Of a DNA stretch of 64,000 nt, positions 36,755 to 46,307 are shown one piece after another. The notes beneath the pieces were generated by a model. That model was not told the origin of the DNA, did not search any database, and saw only the letters and a program-made list of their open reading frames with translations. A program made the position numbers and the translations under genes. Numbering within the stretch: position 1 is the stretch's first letter; each line of letters opens with the position of its first letter. Origin of the DNA: Shewanella fidelis ATCC BAA-318 (GTDB lineage: Bacteria; Pseudomonadota; Gammaproteobacteria; Enterobacterales; Shewanellaceae). The stretch lies in NCBI RefSeq assembly GCF_000518605.1, contig NZ_JADX01000010.1, positions 1 to 64,000 on the forward strand, written 5' to 3'.

Positions 36755-36780
36755 AAAAATAAGAGCCTCTATGAGGCTCT
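36755..36780 (-). terminator. Hairpin between dnaB and alr
   Basis: AGAGCCTC and GAGGCTCT pair across TAT; on the minus strand it is followed by TTATTTTT. It could end or reduce transcription from dnaB into alr. Confidence 0.65.
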
Positions 36781-36824
36781 ATTGTATGCAATCACTGTGT
36801 AAAATAAGTGATGATGGACAATAA

Positions 36825-38231
36825 TTAATCTTCTTCGAATTGTGGACCAGCGTAGTTATCAAAACGAGAGAATTGACCTTGGAAAGTTAATCGCACACGT
36901 CCAATCGGACCGTTACGCTGCTTACCAATAATGATCTCTGCGGTGCCTTTATCTTCAGAGTCATCGTTATACACTTCATCGCGATAAATAAACATGATCA
37001 AATCGGCATCCTGCTCAATCGCACCAGATTCACGCAAATCCGAGTTAACAGGACGTTTATCTGCACGTTGCTCAAGCGAGCGGTTAAGCTGTGATAGTGC
37101 GATAACCGGGATCTCTAACTCCTTCGCCAACGCCTTAAGCGAGCGCGAAATTTCCGAGATCTCCAAAGTACGGTTATCTTTCAGTGCCGGAACCTGCATC
37201 AACTGAAGGTAATCGATCATAATCATCGATAAGCCACCATATTCACGGGCAATTCGTCGTGCACGGCTACGCACTTCAGTAGGCGTTAAACCTGAGCCAT
37301 CATCGATATACATCTTACCTTGCTCAAGCATGATCCCCATGGTTGAAGATACACGAGCCCAATCGTCGTCATCTAACTGACCAGTACGAATTTTAGTTTG
37401 GTCGACGCGGCCTAGAGAGGCCAACATACGCATCATGATCTGTTCTGAAGGCATCTCCAAACTGAAAATGAGCACAGGTTTGTCTTCATGTAATGCTGCT
37501 TGCTCGCACAAGTTCATCGCAAACGTCGTTTTACCCATAGACGGACGTGCTGCCACAATAATCAAGTCACCAGACTGGAAACCTGCGGTCATTCTATCTA
37601 AGTCATTAAAACCACTCGATACCCCTGTAACACCACTAGTAGGGTTGTTATACAGCTCTTCAATCTTATCGACGGTCTTTTCCAGAATCGCTTTTATGCC
37701 CTCAGGGCCTTCGTTAGCATTAGCACGTTGCTCAGCAATCTTAAAAACTTTGGTTTCGGCTAAATCCAGTAGCTCACTCGAGTTACGCCCCTCTGGATTA
37801 AAACCAGCATCGGCAATTTCATTGGCCACTTTGATCATGTCACGCACAACAGCACGCTCACGCACGATATCGGCATAGGAGTGAATATTACCGGCGCTTG
37901 GGGTGTTTTTCGCTATCTCACCGATATAAGCAAAACCACCAACATCTTCAAGCTGATCTTCAAGCTCAAGCTGCTCTGACACAGTAATTAAGTCAATTGG
38001 CTGACCCGCACTGATCAAAGTTTCCATCGCCGTAAAAATGGTGCCGTGGGCGCGAGAGTAGAAATCTTCTTTCACCACCGCTTCAGCCACTTTGTCCCAA
38101 GCGTCAGAGTCCAACATTAAACCACCAAGAACCGATTGCTCAGCTTCAATTGAATGTGGCGGCATCTTCAGCGCATCCATCTGAAGATCTCTTGGTTTCT
38201 CTTTGCCCTTAAAGGCGCGTTGTTGTGACAT
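36825..38231 (-). CDS. dnaB: Replicative DNA helicase
   Basis: DnaB is the hexameric helicase that opens DNA at the replication fork. The N-terminal domain starts at MPPHSIEAEQSVLGGLMLD. The RecA-like domain has Walker A (ARPSMGKTTFAMN), the DnaB motif MIMIDYLQLMQ, and the C-terminal LSQLNRSLEQRADKRP. The ATG at 38231 has GGAG six bases upstream and gives 468 residues; a longer form starting at 38285 is unlikely. No intein is present. Confidence 0.97.
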   Translation of the reverse strand: MSQQRAFKGKEKPRDLQMDALKMPPHSIEAEQSVLGGLMLDSDAWDKVAEAVVKEDFYSRAHGTIFTAMETLISAGQPIDLITVSEQLELEDQLEDVGGFAYIGEIAKNTPSAGNIHSYADIVRERAVVRDMIKVANEIADAGFNPEGRNSSELLDLAETKVFKIAEQRANANEGPEGIKAILEKTVDKIEELYNNPTSGVTGVSSGFNDLDRMTAGFQSGDLIIVAARPSMGKTTFAMNLCEQAALHEDKPVLIFSLEMPSEQIMMRMLASLGRVDQTKIRTGQLDDDDWARVSSTMGIMLEQGKMYIDDGSGLTPTEVRSRARRIAREYGGLSMIMIDYLQLMQVPALKDNRTLEISEISRSLKALAKELEIPVIALSQLNRSLEQRADKRPVNSDLRESGAIEQDADLIMFIYRDEVYNDDSEDKGTAEIIIGKQRNGPIGRVRLTFQGQFSRFDNYAGPQFEED

Positions 38232-38354
38232 TAAATCTCCAAAATTCCAACGTTTAAGCAAAATGTGGTATAAAACTGGGGTCAAGCAAAGCAGGGATTT
38301 AACATCTAAAGCCCTGCAACTAAAAATAAACTATAACAATATTAAGGAAACAAC

Positions 38355-40574
38355 ATGCGCAATGCATTGATTGCTGCCGTTGCCCTTTCAACAGGGATGC
38401 TGCCATCAGCCGTAGCATTAGCCGATGAAGGACAGTGGCAACCCTATCAAATGCCATCTATCGCCGATAAGCTCAGCGAACGTGGTATCGATATTCCAGC
38501 TAAACAACTAGCCGATCTAACCAGCTACCCAATGAATGCTGTAGTTGGTCTGGGCTATTGTACCGCCAGTTTTGTTTCGCCCCAAGGCTTAGTTGTGACA
38601 AACCATCATTGCGCCTACCGTGCTATTCAATATAACAGCAAAAAAGAACATAACTATCTTGCAGATGGCTTTTTAGCAACCAGTAAAGATAAAGAGCCAA
38701 GCGCCGGCCCTAACGAGCGTCTTTATATCACTGAAGCCGTAACGGATGTATCAGCCCAAGTTAAAAAAGATATCGGTGACGATCCACTAAAGCGTTACGA
38801 AAACATTCAAGCTAATCGCAAAGCACTAATTAAAGAGTGTGAAAGCGATGATAACTATCGCTGCTCAGTAAGAAGCTTCCACAGCGGCCTAGAATACTAC
38901 CTGATTAAACAGTTAATTATTCGTGACGTTCGCTTAGTATACGCACCACCTGAAAGTGCTGGTGCCTTTGGTGGTGATATCGACAATTACGAGTATCCAC
39001 GCCACTCAGCAGACTTTACCTTCCTGCGTGCTTATGTCGGTAAAGATGGCAAGCCAGCTGCCTATGCTGAAGATAACGTGCCATACGTGCCTAAGAGCTA
39101 TTTAAAGGTTAATGCTGACGGCGTTAAAGCCGGTGATGGCGTGTTTGTAGCCGGTTACCCAGGTTCCACCAGCCGCTACCGCTTAACTAGCGAGCTTAAA
39201 TTTGCCAGCGACTGGCTATATCCAACGCTTGCAAAGCGCTACCAGCTGCGCATTGACACTATCGAAGCCATGAGCGCTAACGATAAAGATGTCAAAATCA
39301 AATATGCAGGTACATTAGCAGGCATGGCCAACCGTATGAAAAAGTACAACGGCCTGCTAGATGGTTTTAAAGCAACCGATATTATCGGCATCAAACAAAG
39401 TCGTGAAGATGAGTTTCTTGCATGGCTAGCAAAAGATGCTGAGTATAAATCATTCCAAGGTCAGTTTGCTGCACTTGAAGATCTACTTGTAGAGCAACGT
39501 CAGCAGCGCCAAGGTCGTTATTACTTTGAGAATGCCCAAAGCAGTGATTTGTTGGCGGCGGCAAACAAGCTATATCGTCTAGCTAAAGAAAAGCAAAAGC
39601 CAGACGCTAAGCGTGAAGAAGGTTATCAACAGCGTGACATGAAGATGTTTAAGGCTCGCCTTAAGCGTCTAGATTCAAGCTTTGCTATTAGCGTTGATAA
39701 AACTCTATGGATGCAAGATTTAGAAGCTTATCTTGCCCAAGACAACCGCGTCGCTGAACTTGATGCGATACTGAACGAAGGCGACAGTGAAGTCAGCTTA
39801 AGTGAAAAACTTGATGCCTTGTACGCCCTCAGCTCGCTTACAGATAAGCAAAAACGTCTTGCATGGATGGATGCTGACGCAGAAGCCTTTGAAACGAGCG
39901 CAGATCCTTTTATCCGTCTTGCTGTAGCACTTTATCCGCAAAATATGCAGGCAGAGAAAGATGCTAAGACATTAGCAGGCAAATTATCTAAGGCTCGTCC
40001 TGACTACATGAAAGCCATTATTGCCTATAACAAAGCCAATGGCTGGCCTGTATACCCGGATGCTAACGGTACGCTGCGTATAACCTACGGTATGGTAGAT
40101 GGCTACCAATCAGCAGACGCGCTTTATAAGCAGCCATTTACACGTTTAGAGGGTATTACTGCTAAGCACACTGGCATAGAACCTTTTAACGCACCAGCCA
40201 AGCTTTTAGAAGCTATAAAAGCTAAGCGTTATGGCACTCATGCAGTTGAAAGCGTGTACCAAGACCCTGCATCTTGGTTATGCCGTTTATTTTCTTGCTT
40301 AGATAAACCTGAAGAATTTGGTTCAGTGCCAGTCAACTTCTTATCGAGTGTTGATACCACAGGTGGTAACTCTGGCTCACCGGTGTTTAATGGCAAAGGC
40401 GAGTTGGTCGGCCTAAACTTCGACTCAACTTACGAAGCCATTACTAAAGACTGGTTCTTTAACCCGACTATCACTCGCGCTGTACATGTGGATATTCGTT
40501 ACATCCTGTGGATGATGGATGAAGTCGATAATGCGCAAAACTTAATTGAAGAGCTGGATTTAGTCCGTAACTAA
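38355..40574 (+). CDS. S46 family dipeptidyl-peptidase (DPP7/DPP11 type)
   Basis: This 739-residue exported serine peptidase removes dipeptides from peptides in the periplasm. The signal peptide ends near AVALADE. The catalytic His is in VVTNHHCAYRA (H85), the Asp in GGDIDNYEYPRHSADF, and the Ser in TTGGNSGSPVFNG. At the position that I recall separates DPP11 (Arg) from DPP7 (Gly) just after LNFD, this protein has Ser (LNFDSTYEA), so the acidic-residue preference of DPP11 is not predicted. The gene is divergent from dnaB and followed by a terminator. Confidence 0.9.
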   Translation: MRNALIAAVALSTGMLPSAVALADEGQWQPYQMPSIADKLSERGIDIPAKQLADLTSYPMNAVVGLGYCTASFVSPQGLVVTNHHCAYRAIQYNSKKEHNYLADGFLATSKDKEPSAGPNERLYITEAVTDVSAQVKKDIGDDPLKRYENIQANRKALIKECESDDNYRCSVRSFHSGLEYYLIKQLIIRDVRLVYAPPESAGAFGGDIDNYEYPRHSADFTFLRAYVGKDGKPAAYAEDNVPYVPKSYLKVNADGVKAGDGVFVAGYPGSTSRYRLTSELKFASDWLYPTLAKRYQLRIDTIEAMSANDKDVKIKYAGTLAGMANRMKKYNGLLDGFKATDIIGIKQSREDEFLAWLAKDAEYKSFQGQFAALEDLLVEQRQQRQGRYYFENAQSSDLLAAANKLYRLAKEKQKPDAKREEGYQQRDMKMFKARLKRLDSSFAISVDKTLWMQDLEAYLAQDNRVAELDAILNEGDSEVSLSEKLDALYALSSLTDKQKRLAWMDADAEAFETSADPFIRLAVALYPQNMQAEKDAKTLAGKLSKARPDYMKAIIAYNKANGWPVYPDANGTLRITYGMVDGYQSADALYKQPFTRLEGITAKHTGIEPFNAPAKLLEAIKAKRYGTHAVESVYQDPASWLCRLFSCLDKPEEFGSVPVNFLSSVDTTGGNSGSPVFNGKGELVGLNFDSTYEAITKDWFFNPTITRAVHVDIRYILWMMDEVDNAQNLIEELDLVRN

Positions 40575-40594
40575 TTCCACTCTACGTTTCACTA

Positions 40595-40627
40595 AAAGGC
40601 ATATAGGTTCGCTTATATGCCTTTTTA
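40595..40627 (+). terminator. Terminator of the S46 peptidase gene
   Basis: GGCATATA and TATATGCC form a stem around an eight-base loop, followed by TTTTTATT, 20 bp after the stop codon. Confidence 0.8.
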
Positions 40628-40659
40628 TTAGCCTATTTATATAATTCTAAATTGCAGAC

Positions 40660-40694
40660 ATAAAAAAACGCCGCACATTAAGTGCGGCGTTTCT
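40660..40694 (-). terminator. Terminator of the rpsF-priB-rpsR-rplI operon
   Basis: AAACGCCGCAC and GTGCGGCGTTT form an 11-base GC-rich stem around a short loop; read on the minus strand it ends in a T run. It is 30 bp past the rplI stop. Confidence 0.9.
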
Positions 40695-40722
40695 CATTAA
40701 AGCATTTGCTTAAAGCAAATTA

Positions 40723-41175
40723 TTAAGCTTCTGCAACTACAGATAGTTTAACGATTGCTTTAACTTCAGTGTGAACTTGAACTTCAACTTCGAATTCACC
40801 AGTAGTGCGGATAGCACCTAGTGGAAGACGAACTTCGCTCTTAGCTAGTTCAACACCAGCAGCTGTAACTGCATCAGCGATATCACGGTTACCAATTGAA
40901 CCGAATAGCTTGCCTTCGTCACCAGCTTTAGAAGCGATAACAACAGACTCAAGTGCGTTGATCTTCTCAGCGCGCTCAGTAGCAGTAGCTAGGTCAGCAG
41001 CTAACTTAGCTTCTAATTCAGCACGACGTGCTTCAAAAACTTCAGTGTTAGCAGCGTTAGCAACAACAGCTTTACCTTGTGGTAAAAGGTAGTTACGAGC
41101 GTAACCAGCTTTTACAGAAACTTGGTCACCCAAGTTACCTAGGTTAGCGATTTTATCAAGTAAAATAACGTTCAT
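40723..41175 (-). CDS. rplI: 50S ribosomal protein L9
   Basis: L9 binds 23S rRNA near the L1 stalk. The N-terminal domain [30 protein letters not shown] is diagnostic, followed by the long linker helix and C-terminal domain. Its length of 150 residues is normal. It is the last gene of the rpsF-priB-rpsR-rplI operon, in the enterobacterial order. Confidence 0.98.
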   Translation of the reverse strand: MNVILLDKIANLGNLGDQVSVKAGYARNYLLPQGKAVVANAANTEVFEARRAELEAKLAADLATATERAEKINALESVVIASKAGDEGKLFGSIGNRDIADAVTAAGVELAKSEVRLPLGAIRTTGEFEVEVQVHTEVKAIVKLSVVAEA

Positions 41176-41202
41176 TATATATTCCTCTGAATTTATGCAG
41201 TA

Positions 41203-41747
<545 letters not shown>

Positions 41748-41753
41748 AAAAAC

Positions 41754-42167
41754 TTACTCAGCAGTGTTTTCAGCGCTTTCTTCTACTTCTTCAGCAGCTT
41801 CTGCACGTGGTGCACGCTCTTCAGATGAACGACGTGTGTCGCGCTCGTCTTTAGCTTTAGCCATTGGAGATGCTTCAGTGATGGCAGCTTTAGTACGCAT
41901 AACCATGCTACGCAAAACAGCGTCGTTGAAACGGAAAGCTGTTTCAAGTTCTTCAACCGCTTCTGCAGTAGTCTCTACGTTCATAAGAACATAGTGAGCT
42001 TTATGCAATTCGATGATTGGGTAAGCCAATTGACGACGGCCCCAGTCTTCTAAACGGTGGATTTGACCGCCAGCTTGGGTAAGAATACCCGTGTAACGTT
42101 CGATCATACCTGGCACTTGTTCACTCTGATCAGGGTGAACTAAAAATACGATTTCATAATGACGCAT
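41754..42167 (-). CDS. rpsF: 30S ribosomal protein S6
   Basis: S6 binds S18 and the 16S rRNA platform. The ATG at 42167 has AAGGAG upstream and gives 137 residues starting [17 protein letters not shown]. The C-terminus carries an acidic tail ([22 protein letters not shown] split over its last 25 residues), as in other gammaproteobacterial S6 proteins that can be modified with glutamates by RimK. The operon is headed by a structured leader at 42176-42229. Confidence 0.97.
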   Translation of the reverse strand: MRHYEIVFLVHPDQSEQVPGMIERYTGILTQAGGQIHRLEDWGRRQLAYPIIELHKAHYVLMNVETTAEAVEELETAFRFNDAVLRSMVMRTKAAITEASPMAKAKDERDTRRSSEERAPRAEAAEEVEESAENTAE

Positions 42168-42175
42168 TTTTTGCT

Positions 42176-42229
42176 CCTTACGGTTATCTAGCCTCGTTGT
42201 TGGCTCAGTCAGACCTAATAGAGGCAAGG
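42176..42229 (-). ncRNA. S6:S18-binding leader of rpsF
   Basis: On the minus strand the leader folds into an outer stem CCTT/AAGG and an inner stem GCCTC/GAGGC, with an asymmetric 3' bulge TAGATAACCGT that contains the conserved CCG. This is the arrangement described for the bacterial S6:S18 autoregulatory motif. The 3' strand of the outer stem overlaps the Shine-Dalgarno sequence AAGGAG of rpsF, so binding of S6:S18 would close the start site. Positions of the stems on the plus strand are 42176-42179/42226-42229 and 42191-42195/42221-42225. The rest of the 312-bp rpsF-DUF481 gap shows nothing more. Confidence 0.72.
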
Positions 42230-42479
42230 AACTAATTAAAGTGACTGAATTAAGCCGCGGAATATTACATAAACTCAAGCGATAATTCAAGCAATAAGTA
42301 AGCTAAATCTCGCTGCATTTTTCACAGGGATCTTCTGCACTATTTAAAAGCCTTACAACTGTGGCGTTATCGCGCAAATAGCTAATGTAATCTAGTTTGC
42401 GTGCCAGCTGAATCTAGGTATTATGTTGCTCACTGTACGTAATACATTCCAATTAGAGTCAATACCAAGAATAAGAATA

Positions 42480-43223
42480 ATGTTAAAGAAACTCACTGCT
42501 GTATTTGCGCTATCGTTTCCACAGGCAGCCTTCGCATTGGTGCCTCCGGATTACCAAGAGCCTCCTAGTGATCTAACTGCAGAAATCGAAGCTGGTTTCC
42601 AGCTCAATACAGGTAACACTGAATCAAGCAGCTTTAACGGCCGAACTAAACTGGTTTACGACACAGAGCAAACCAAACAAGAAGGCACGGTTAAGGCTTA
42701 TTTTGCTGCGGATAATGAAAAAACCACTGCTGAAAAATACGACCTACAATTACAGTCAAGTTATAAGGTCAGTGGCGGCTACTTTTTTGGCCGTGGCGAT
42801 TTTACTTGGGATCAGTTTGGTAGTTACACCCGCATATCGACGGTTTCTGGTGGTTACGGCTTTGATGCTATCAGCACTTCCAAAACGAGCCTGAGTTTAG
42901 AAATTGGTCCCGGTTATCGTTATAACCTCCCCATAGCAACTGACGATGAGCCGATCCCTGAAGCCAATAAAGATATCATTTTGCGTACAGCGGCCAAATT
43001 TGAAATGAAGCTGCAAGAGTATACCAGTCTCAACGCCGACCTTACCGCTGAAACTGGCGAAGATAATAATACGCTGACCTTAGACATGAGTTACAAAAAT
43101 ACCCTCTTCCAAGATTGGGCATTTAAAATCGGTGTCAACGTCAAGTACACCGAAGTGGTACCAGAAGGTTCTAAACAAACTGACACTATCACCACTTTCA
43201 ATCTGCTTTATACTTTTCAGTAA
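42480..43223 (+). CDS. DUF481 family outer-membrane protein
   Basis: The ATG at 42480 gives 247 residues with a signal peptide ending at AAFA. The rest is an anti-parallel beta-strand protein of the DUF481 (salt-induced outer membrane, YdiY-like) family: AGFQLNTGNTESSSFNGRTKLVYD, FGRGDFTWDQFGSY and a final strand FNLLYTFQ. Such proteins form small barrels of unknown function, often more abundant under salt or acid stress. It is a single gene divergent from the rpsF operon. Confidence 0.85.
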   Translation: MLKKLTAVFALSFPQAAFALVPPDYQEPPSDLTAEIEAGFQLNTGNTESSSFNGRTKLVYDTEQTKQEGTVKAYFAADNEKTTAEKYDLQLQSSYKVSGGYFFGRGDFTWDQFGSYTRISTVSGGYGFDAISTSKTSLSLEIGPGYRYNLPIATDDEPIPEANKDIILRTAAKFEMKLQEYTSLNADLTAETGEDNNTLTLDMSYKNTLFQDWAFKIGVNVKYTEVVPEGSKQTDTITTFNLLYTFQ

Positions 43224-43241
43224 TTGCTAACGCTACACAAT

Positions 43242-43275
43242 AAGGGCAAGCTACATCGAGCTTGCCCTTTACTTT
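43242..43275. terminator. Bidirectional terminator between DUF481 and prolyl oligopeptidase genes
   Basis: AAGGGCAAGCT and AGCTTGCCCTT form an 11-base stem around ACATCG, followed by TTACTTTT on the plus strand. It serves the two convergent genes. Confidence 0.85.
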
Positions 43276-43288
43276 TCCCAACTCAAAT

Positions 43289-45376
43289 TTACTTTAATTG
43301 CTGCATCAAATAGGCATAAACCATAGAGCTTAACTCAGCCACTTGGTTATTATCAGCCGCGCCAGCATGTCCACCTTCGATGTTTTCATAATATAAAACA
43401 TCAATCCCCATTCCTTCCATTTTCGCGACCATCTTACGCGCATGGCCAGGATGCACCCGATCATCTCGAGTAGAAGTGGTAAAGAACACCTTTGGATAGT
43501 GCGTATTCGCTTTTAGGTTATGGTAAGGCGAAAACGTCTTAATATAATCCCACTGTTCAGGAATATCCGGATCGCCATACTCACCCATCCAGCTGGCACC
43601 AGCTAAAAGTTTGCTATAGCGCTTCATATCAAGCAAAGGCACTTGGCAAACAACCGCATTGTAAAGTTCAGGCCTACGAGTAAAAGCAGCCCCCATTAAT
43701 AAGCCACCATTACTCCCGCCTTGGATGCCTAAATGCTCACTTGAGGTAATTTTTCGAGCGATAAGATCTTCCGCTATCGCTTCAAAATCCTCATAAGCTT
43801 TATGACGGTTCTGCTTCAGTGCAGCCTGATGCCAAGCCGGGCCATATTCGCCACCACCACGAATATTTGCCAGCACGTATACACCACCTTGCTCTAACCA
43901 GTTTTTACCTATGGTCGCTGAATAATATGGTCGCAGTGAAACTTCAAATCCACCATAGCCATAGAGCAAAGTAGGATTGCTTCCATCAAGCTTAAGATCT
44001 TTTGCCATCACCACAAAATAAGGCACTTTAGTGCCATCTTTAGAGGTAGCAAAGTACTGCTTAGTTTCAAACTTATCCGCAGCAAATTGCTGCTTCATTC
44101 CCTTTACCTTTTCAGCCTTCATGGTTACAGCATTAAAGCTATATAAACTTGAGGGCTCTAAAAAGCTGGTAAAATTCACAAAGAACTCATCACTATCGCG
44201 CTCAACATCAAATACACTAATGGTGCCGTTTGGATCAAATGGCGCTTGCATGCTTTTCCATTGACCATCTTTTGCTTGAGTGTAACGCACCAGTTTGCCT
44301 TTAACGTTGTCCAACCAAGTAACCAAAATGGCACTTTTGGTAAAGCTAACTTGCGAAATAGAAGCTGTTGCCGATGGTTCAACTAAGGTGCTAAATGTCG
44401 GCTTTTGAGCAATCAACTGCTCAACTGGCGTATAAATAATACTGCCTTGCTTAAACTGCTTACCCTTATGTTGCAAATCACTCTTTAGCTCAACATACAA
44501 CTGACCATTAAAGAAGCCTTTGATATCTGCATCTTTAGGTAGCGGTAACTGAGTGAGTTTGCCATCACGATATACGTAGTGATCTGCCGTATAAAATGTC
44601 AGTGCTTCTGTTACGACTTCAAGGGTATTATCACCATCAAACAATACATAACCTGATGCAGCCACAGAGCTTTGGGCGCCAGTAAACACCGTTTTAGCAC
44701 TTGATAACGGTGTACCACGTTGCCACTGCTTTACGATTTTCGGATAACCAGAGTCTGTCATGCTGTTATCACCAAAATCGGTGCCAACAAACACGTTATC
44801 TTTATCAATCCAACTTAAACTGGACTTTGCTTCCGCTAAAAAGAATGGCTGGCTCTGTTGCTCAACAAAACTAAGGGTATTTAGGTCAAACTCTCGAGTT
44901 TCAGTAGCGTCGGCACCACCACGAGAGAGTGATACAAAACAACGGTCATTTTCTGGATAACGGCAGTTAAACCCTTTATAAACCCAGTTGACCCCTTCAT
45001 CTTTACCTAGCTTGTCGATATCTAATACCGTTTCCCATTTAGGAGATGCTTTTTGATACTCCTCCATGGTGGTACGGCGATAGATCCCACGAACATGGTT
45101 TTCATCTTTCCAAAAGTTATACAGGTAATCACCTATTCTGCTAGCGTAGGGAATGCGCTCTTTGTCATTGAGGATTGATAGGCTATTACTAACTAAAGTA
45201 TCAAAGCCTTCATAAGCCTTAATCTCTTTCGCTGATAACGCATTTTGTTGCTTTACCCACTCCATCTGCTTGGCGCCTTCGACATCTTCTAGCCAAAGGT
45301 ACTTATCTTCTTCCGCACTTGCTTGAGCGACTGTCACAGCTCCTAGCACGCACATAGATAAAAGTTGATTACGCAT
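43289..45376 (-). CDS. Exported prolyl oligopeptidase family serine peptidase (S9)
   Basis: The 695-residue protein has a signal peptide (MRNQLLSMCVLGAVTVAQASA), an N-terminal seven-bladed propeller and a C-terminal alpha/beta hydrolase domain. The catalytic Ser is in GIQGGSNGGLLMGA, the Asp in TSTRDDRVHPGHA and the His in NIEGGHAGAAD. It would cleave proline-containing peptides in the periplasm or outside the cell, complementing the S46 peptidase 3 kb away. The start residue spacing and length are normal for the exported group of the family. Confidence 0.92.
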   Translation of the reverse strand: MRNQLLSMCVLGAVTVAQASAEEDKYLWLEDVEGAKQMEWVKQQNALSAKEIKAYEGFDTLVSNSLSILNDKERIPYASRIGDYLYNFWKDENHVRGIYRRTTMEEYQKASPKWETVLDIDKLGKDEGVNWVYKGFNCRYPENDRCFVSLSRGGADATETREFDLNTLSFVEQQSQPFFLAEAKSSLSWIDKDNVFVGTDFGDNSMTDSGYPKIVKQWQRGTPLSSAKTVFTGAQSSVAASGYVLFDGDNTLEVVTEALTFYTADHYVYRDGKLTQLPLPKDADIKGFFNGQLYVELKSDLQHKGKQFKQGSIIYTPVEQLIAQKPTFSTLVEPSATASISQVSFTKSAILVTWLDNVKGKLVRYTQAKDGQWKSMQAPFDPNGTISVFDVERDSDEFFVNFTSFLEPSSLYSFNAVTMKAEKVKGMKQQFAADKFETKQYFATSKDGTKVPYFVVMAKDLKLDGSNPTLLYGYGGFEVSLRPYYSATIGKNWLEQGGVYVLANIRGGGEYGPAWHQAALKQNRHKAYEDFEAIAEDLIARKITSSEHLGIQGGSNGGLLMGAAFTRRPELYNAVVCQVPLLDMKRYSKLLAGASWMGEYGDPDIPEQWDYIKTFSPYHNLKANTHYPKVFFTTSTRDDRVHPGHARKMVAKMEGMGIDVLYYENIEGGHAGAADNNQVAELSSMVYAYLMQQLK

Positions 45377-45506
45377 GTAAACATCCTGTTATTAAACTTT
45401 GATTGGTACAAATTACTGTATTTTGATAAAAAGTTGAATAAGAGACAGCAGCTAGCGGCTTTTATGGTGTAACAAAGCATGTTTTACCGTTCAAATCGCA
45501 GATACA

Positions 45507-45544
45507 AAAATGCCGACAAAGCATCAACTTTATCGGCATTTTTT
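45507..45544 (-). terminator. Terminator of the motX-rnr-rlmB transcript
   Basis: TGCCGA-C-AAAG and CTTT-A-TCGGCA pair with one mismatch around a seven-base loop; A-rich DNA on the left becomes a T run on the minus strand. Confidence 0.8.
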
Positions 45545-45566
45545 ACGTTTTAAAGAGATCCAGCGG

Positions 45567-46307
45567 TTAAGCTAAGCGCTGACGCACAGCTTCAAACAGA
45601 CAAATACCTGTTGCAACAGAAACGTTTAAGCTCGACACGCTACCAGCCATAGGAATCGACACTAATGTGTCGCAGCTTTCACGAGATAAGCGACGCAAAC
45701 CTTTACCTTCAGCCCCCATAGCAATAGCCAAAGGGCCTGTTAGACTAGCTTGATAAAGCTCGCAATCAGCTTCACCGGCTGCGCCAATAATCCACACACC
45801 TTTCTCTTGTAAGCTTCGCATAGTGCGGGCTAGGTTAGTCACTTGGTATAGCGGTATCACTTCTGCAGCACCACAAGCAACCTTACTTACTACAGGCGTT
45901 AAGCCAACAGAGTTATCTTTTGGCACAATAACCCCATGTACACCTGCTGCATCAGCATTTCGTAAGCATGCGCCTAAGTTATGCGGATCTGTCACGCCAT
46001 CAAGAATAAGCAAAAAAGGCACTTCAGTCTTATCAAGCATTGCAGCAAGTTCGTTATCACTTAAGATTTTAGCAGGCTTAACCTTAGCCACTACACCTTG
46101 GTGCTGCCCGCCATCTGACTTGTCATCTAAGGCTTTACGGGAAGCATACTGTACCGACACGCCCCACTGAGCTGCAATCTCAAGGATTGGGGTTAGTCTT
46201 GCGTCATCACGACCTTGCAGCACCCACATTTCAATCACACGCTCAGGGCTGTTTTTTAGTACTGCTTCAACAGCATGTAACCCAAAGGTCATATCTTGCT
46301 TTTTCAT
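45567..46307 (-). CDS. rlmB: 23S rRNA (guanosine(2251)-2'-O)-methyltransferase
   Basis: RlmB methylates Gm2251 in the peptidyl-transferase centre. The SPOUT knot is visible with motifs [34 protein letters not shown] and [18 protein letters not shown]. The N-terminal substrate domain begins [12 protein letters not shown]. Its ATG directly follows the rnr stop codon, so the two genes are one operon, as in E. coli (rnr-rlmB). Confidence 0.96.
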   Translation of the reverse strand: MKKQDMTFGLHAVEAVLKNSPERVIEMWVLQGRDDARLTPILEIAAQWGVSVQYASRKALDDKSDGGQHQGVVAKVKPAKILSDNELAAMLDKTEVPFLLILDGVTDPHNLGACLRNADAAGVHGVIVPKDNSVGLTPVVSKVACGAAEVIPLYQVTNLARTMRSLQEKGVWIIGAAGEADCELYQASLTGPLAIAMGAEGKGLRRLSRESCDTLVSIPMAGSVSSLNVSVATGICLFEAVRQRLA

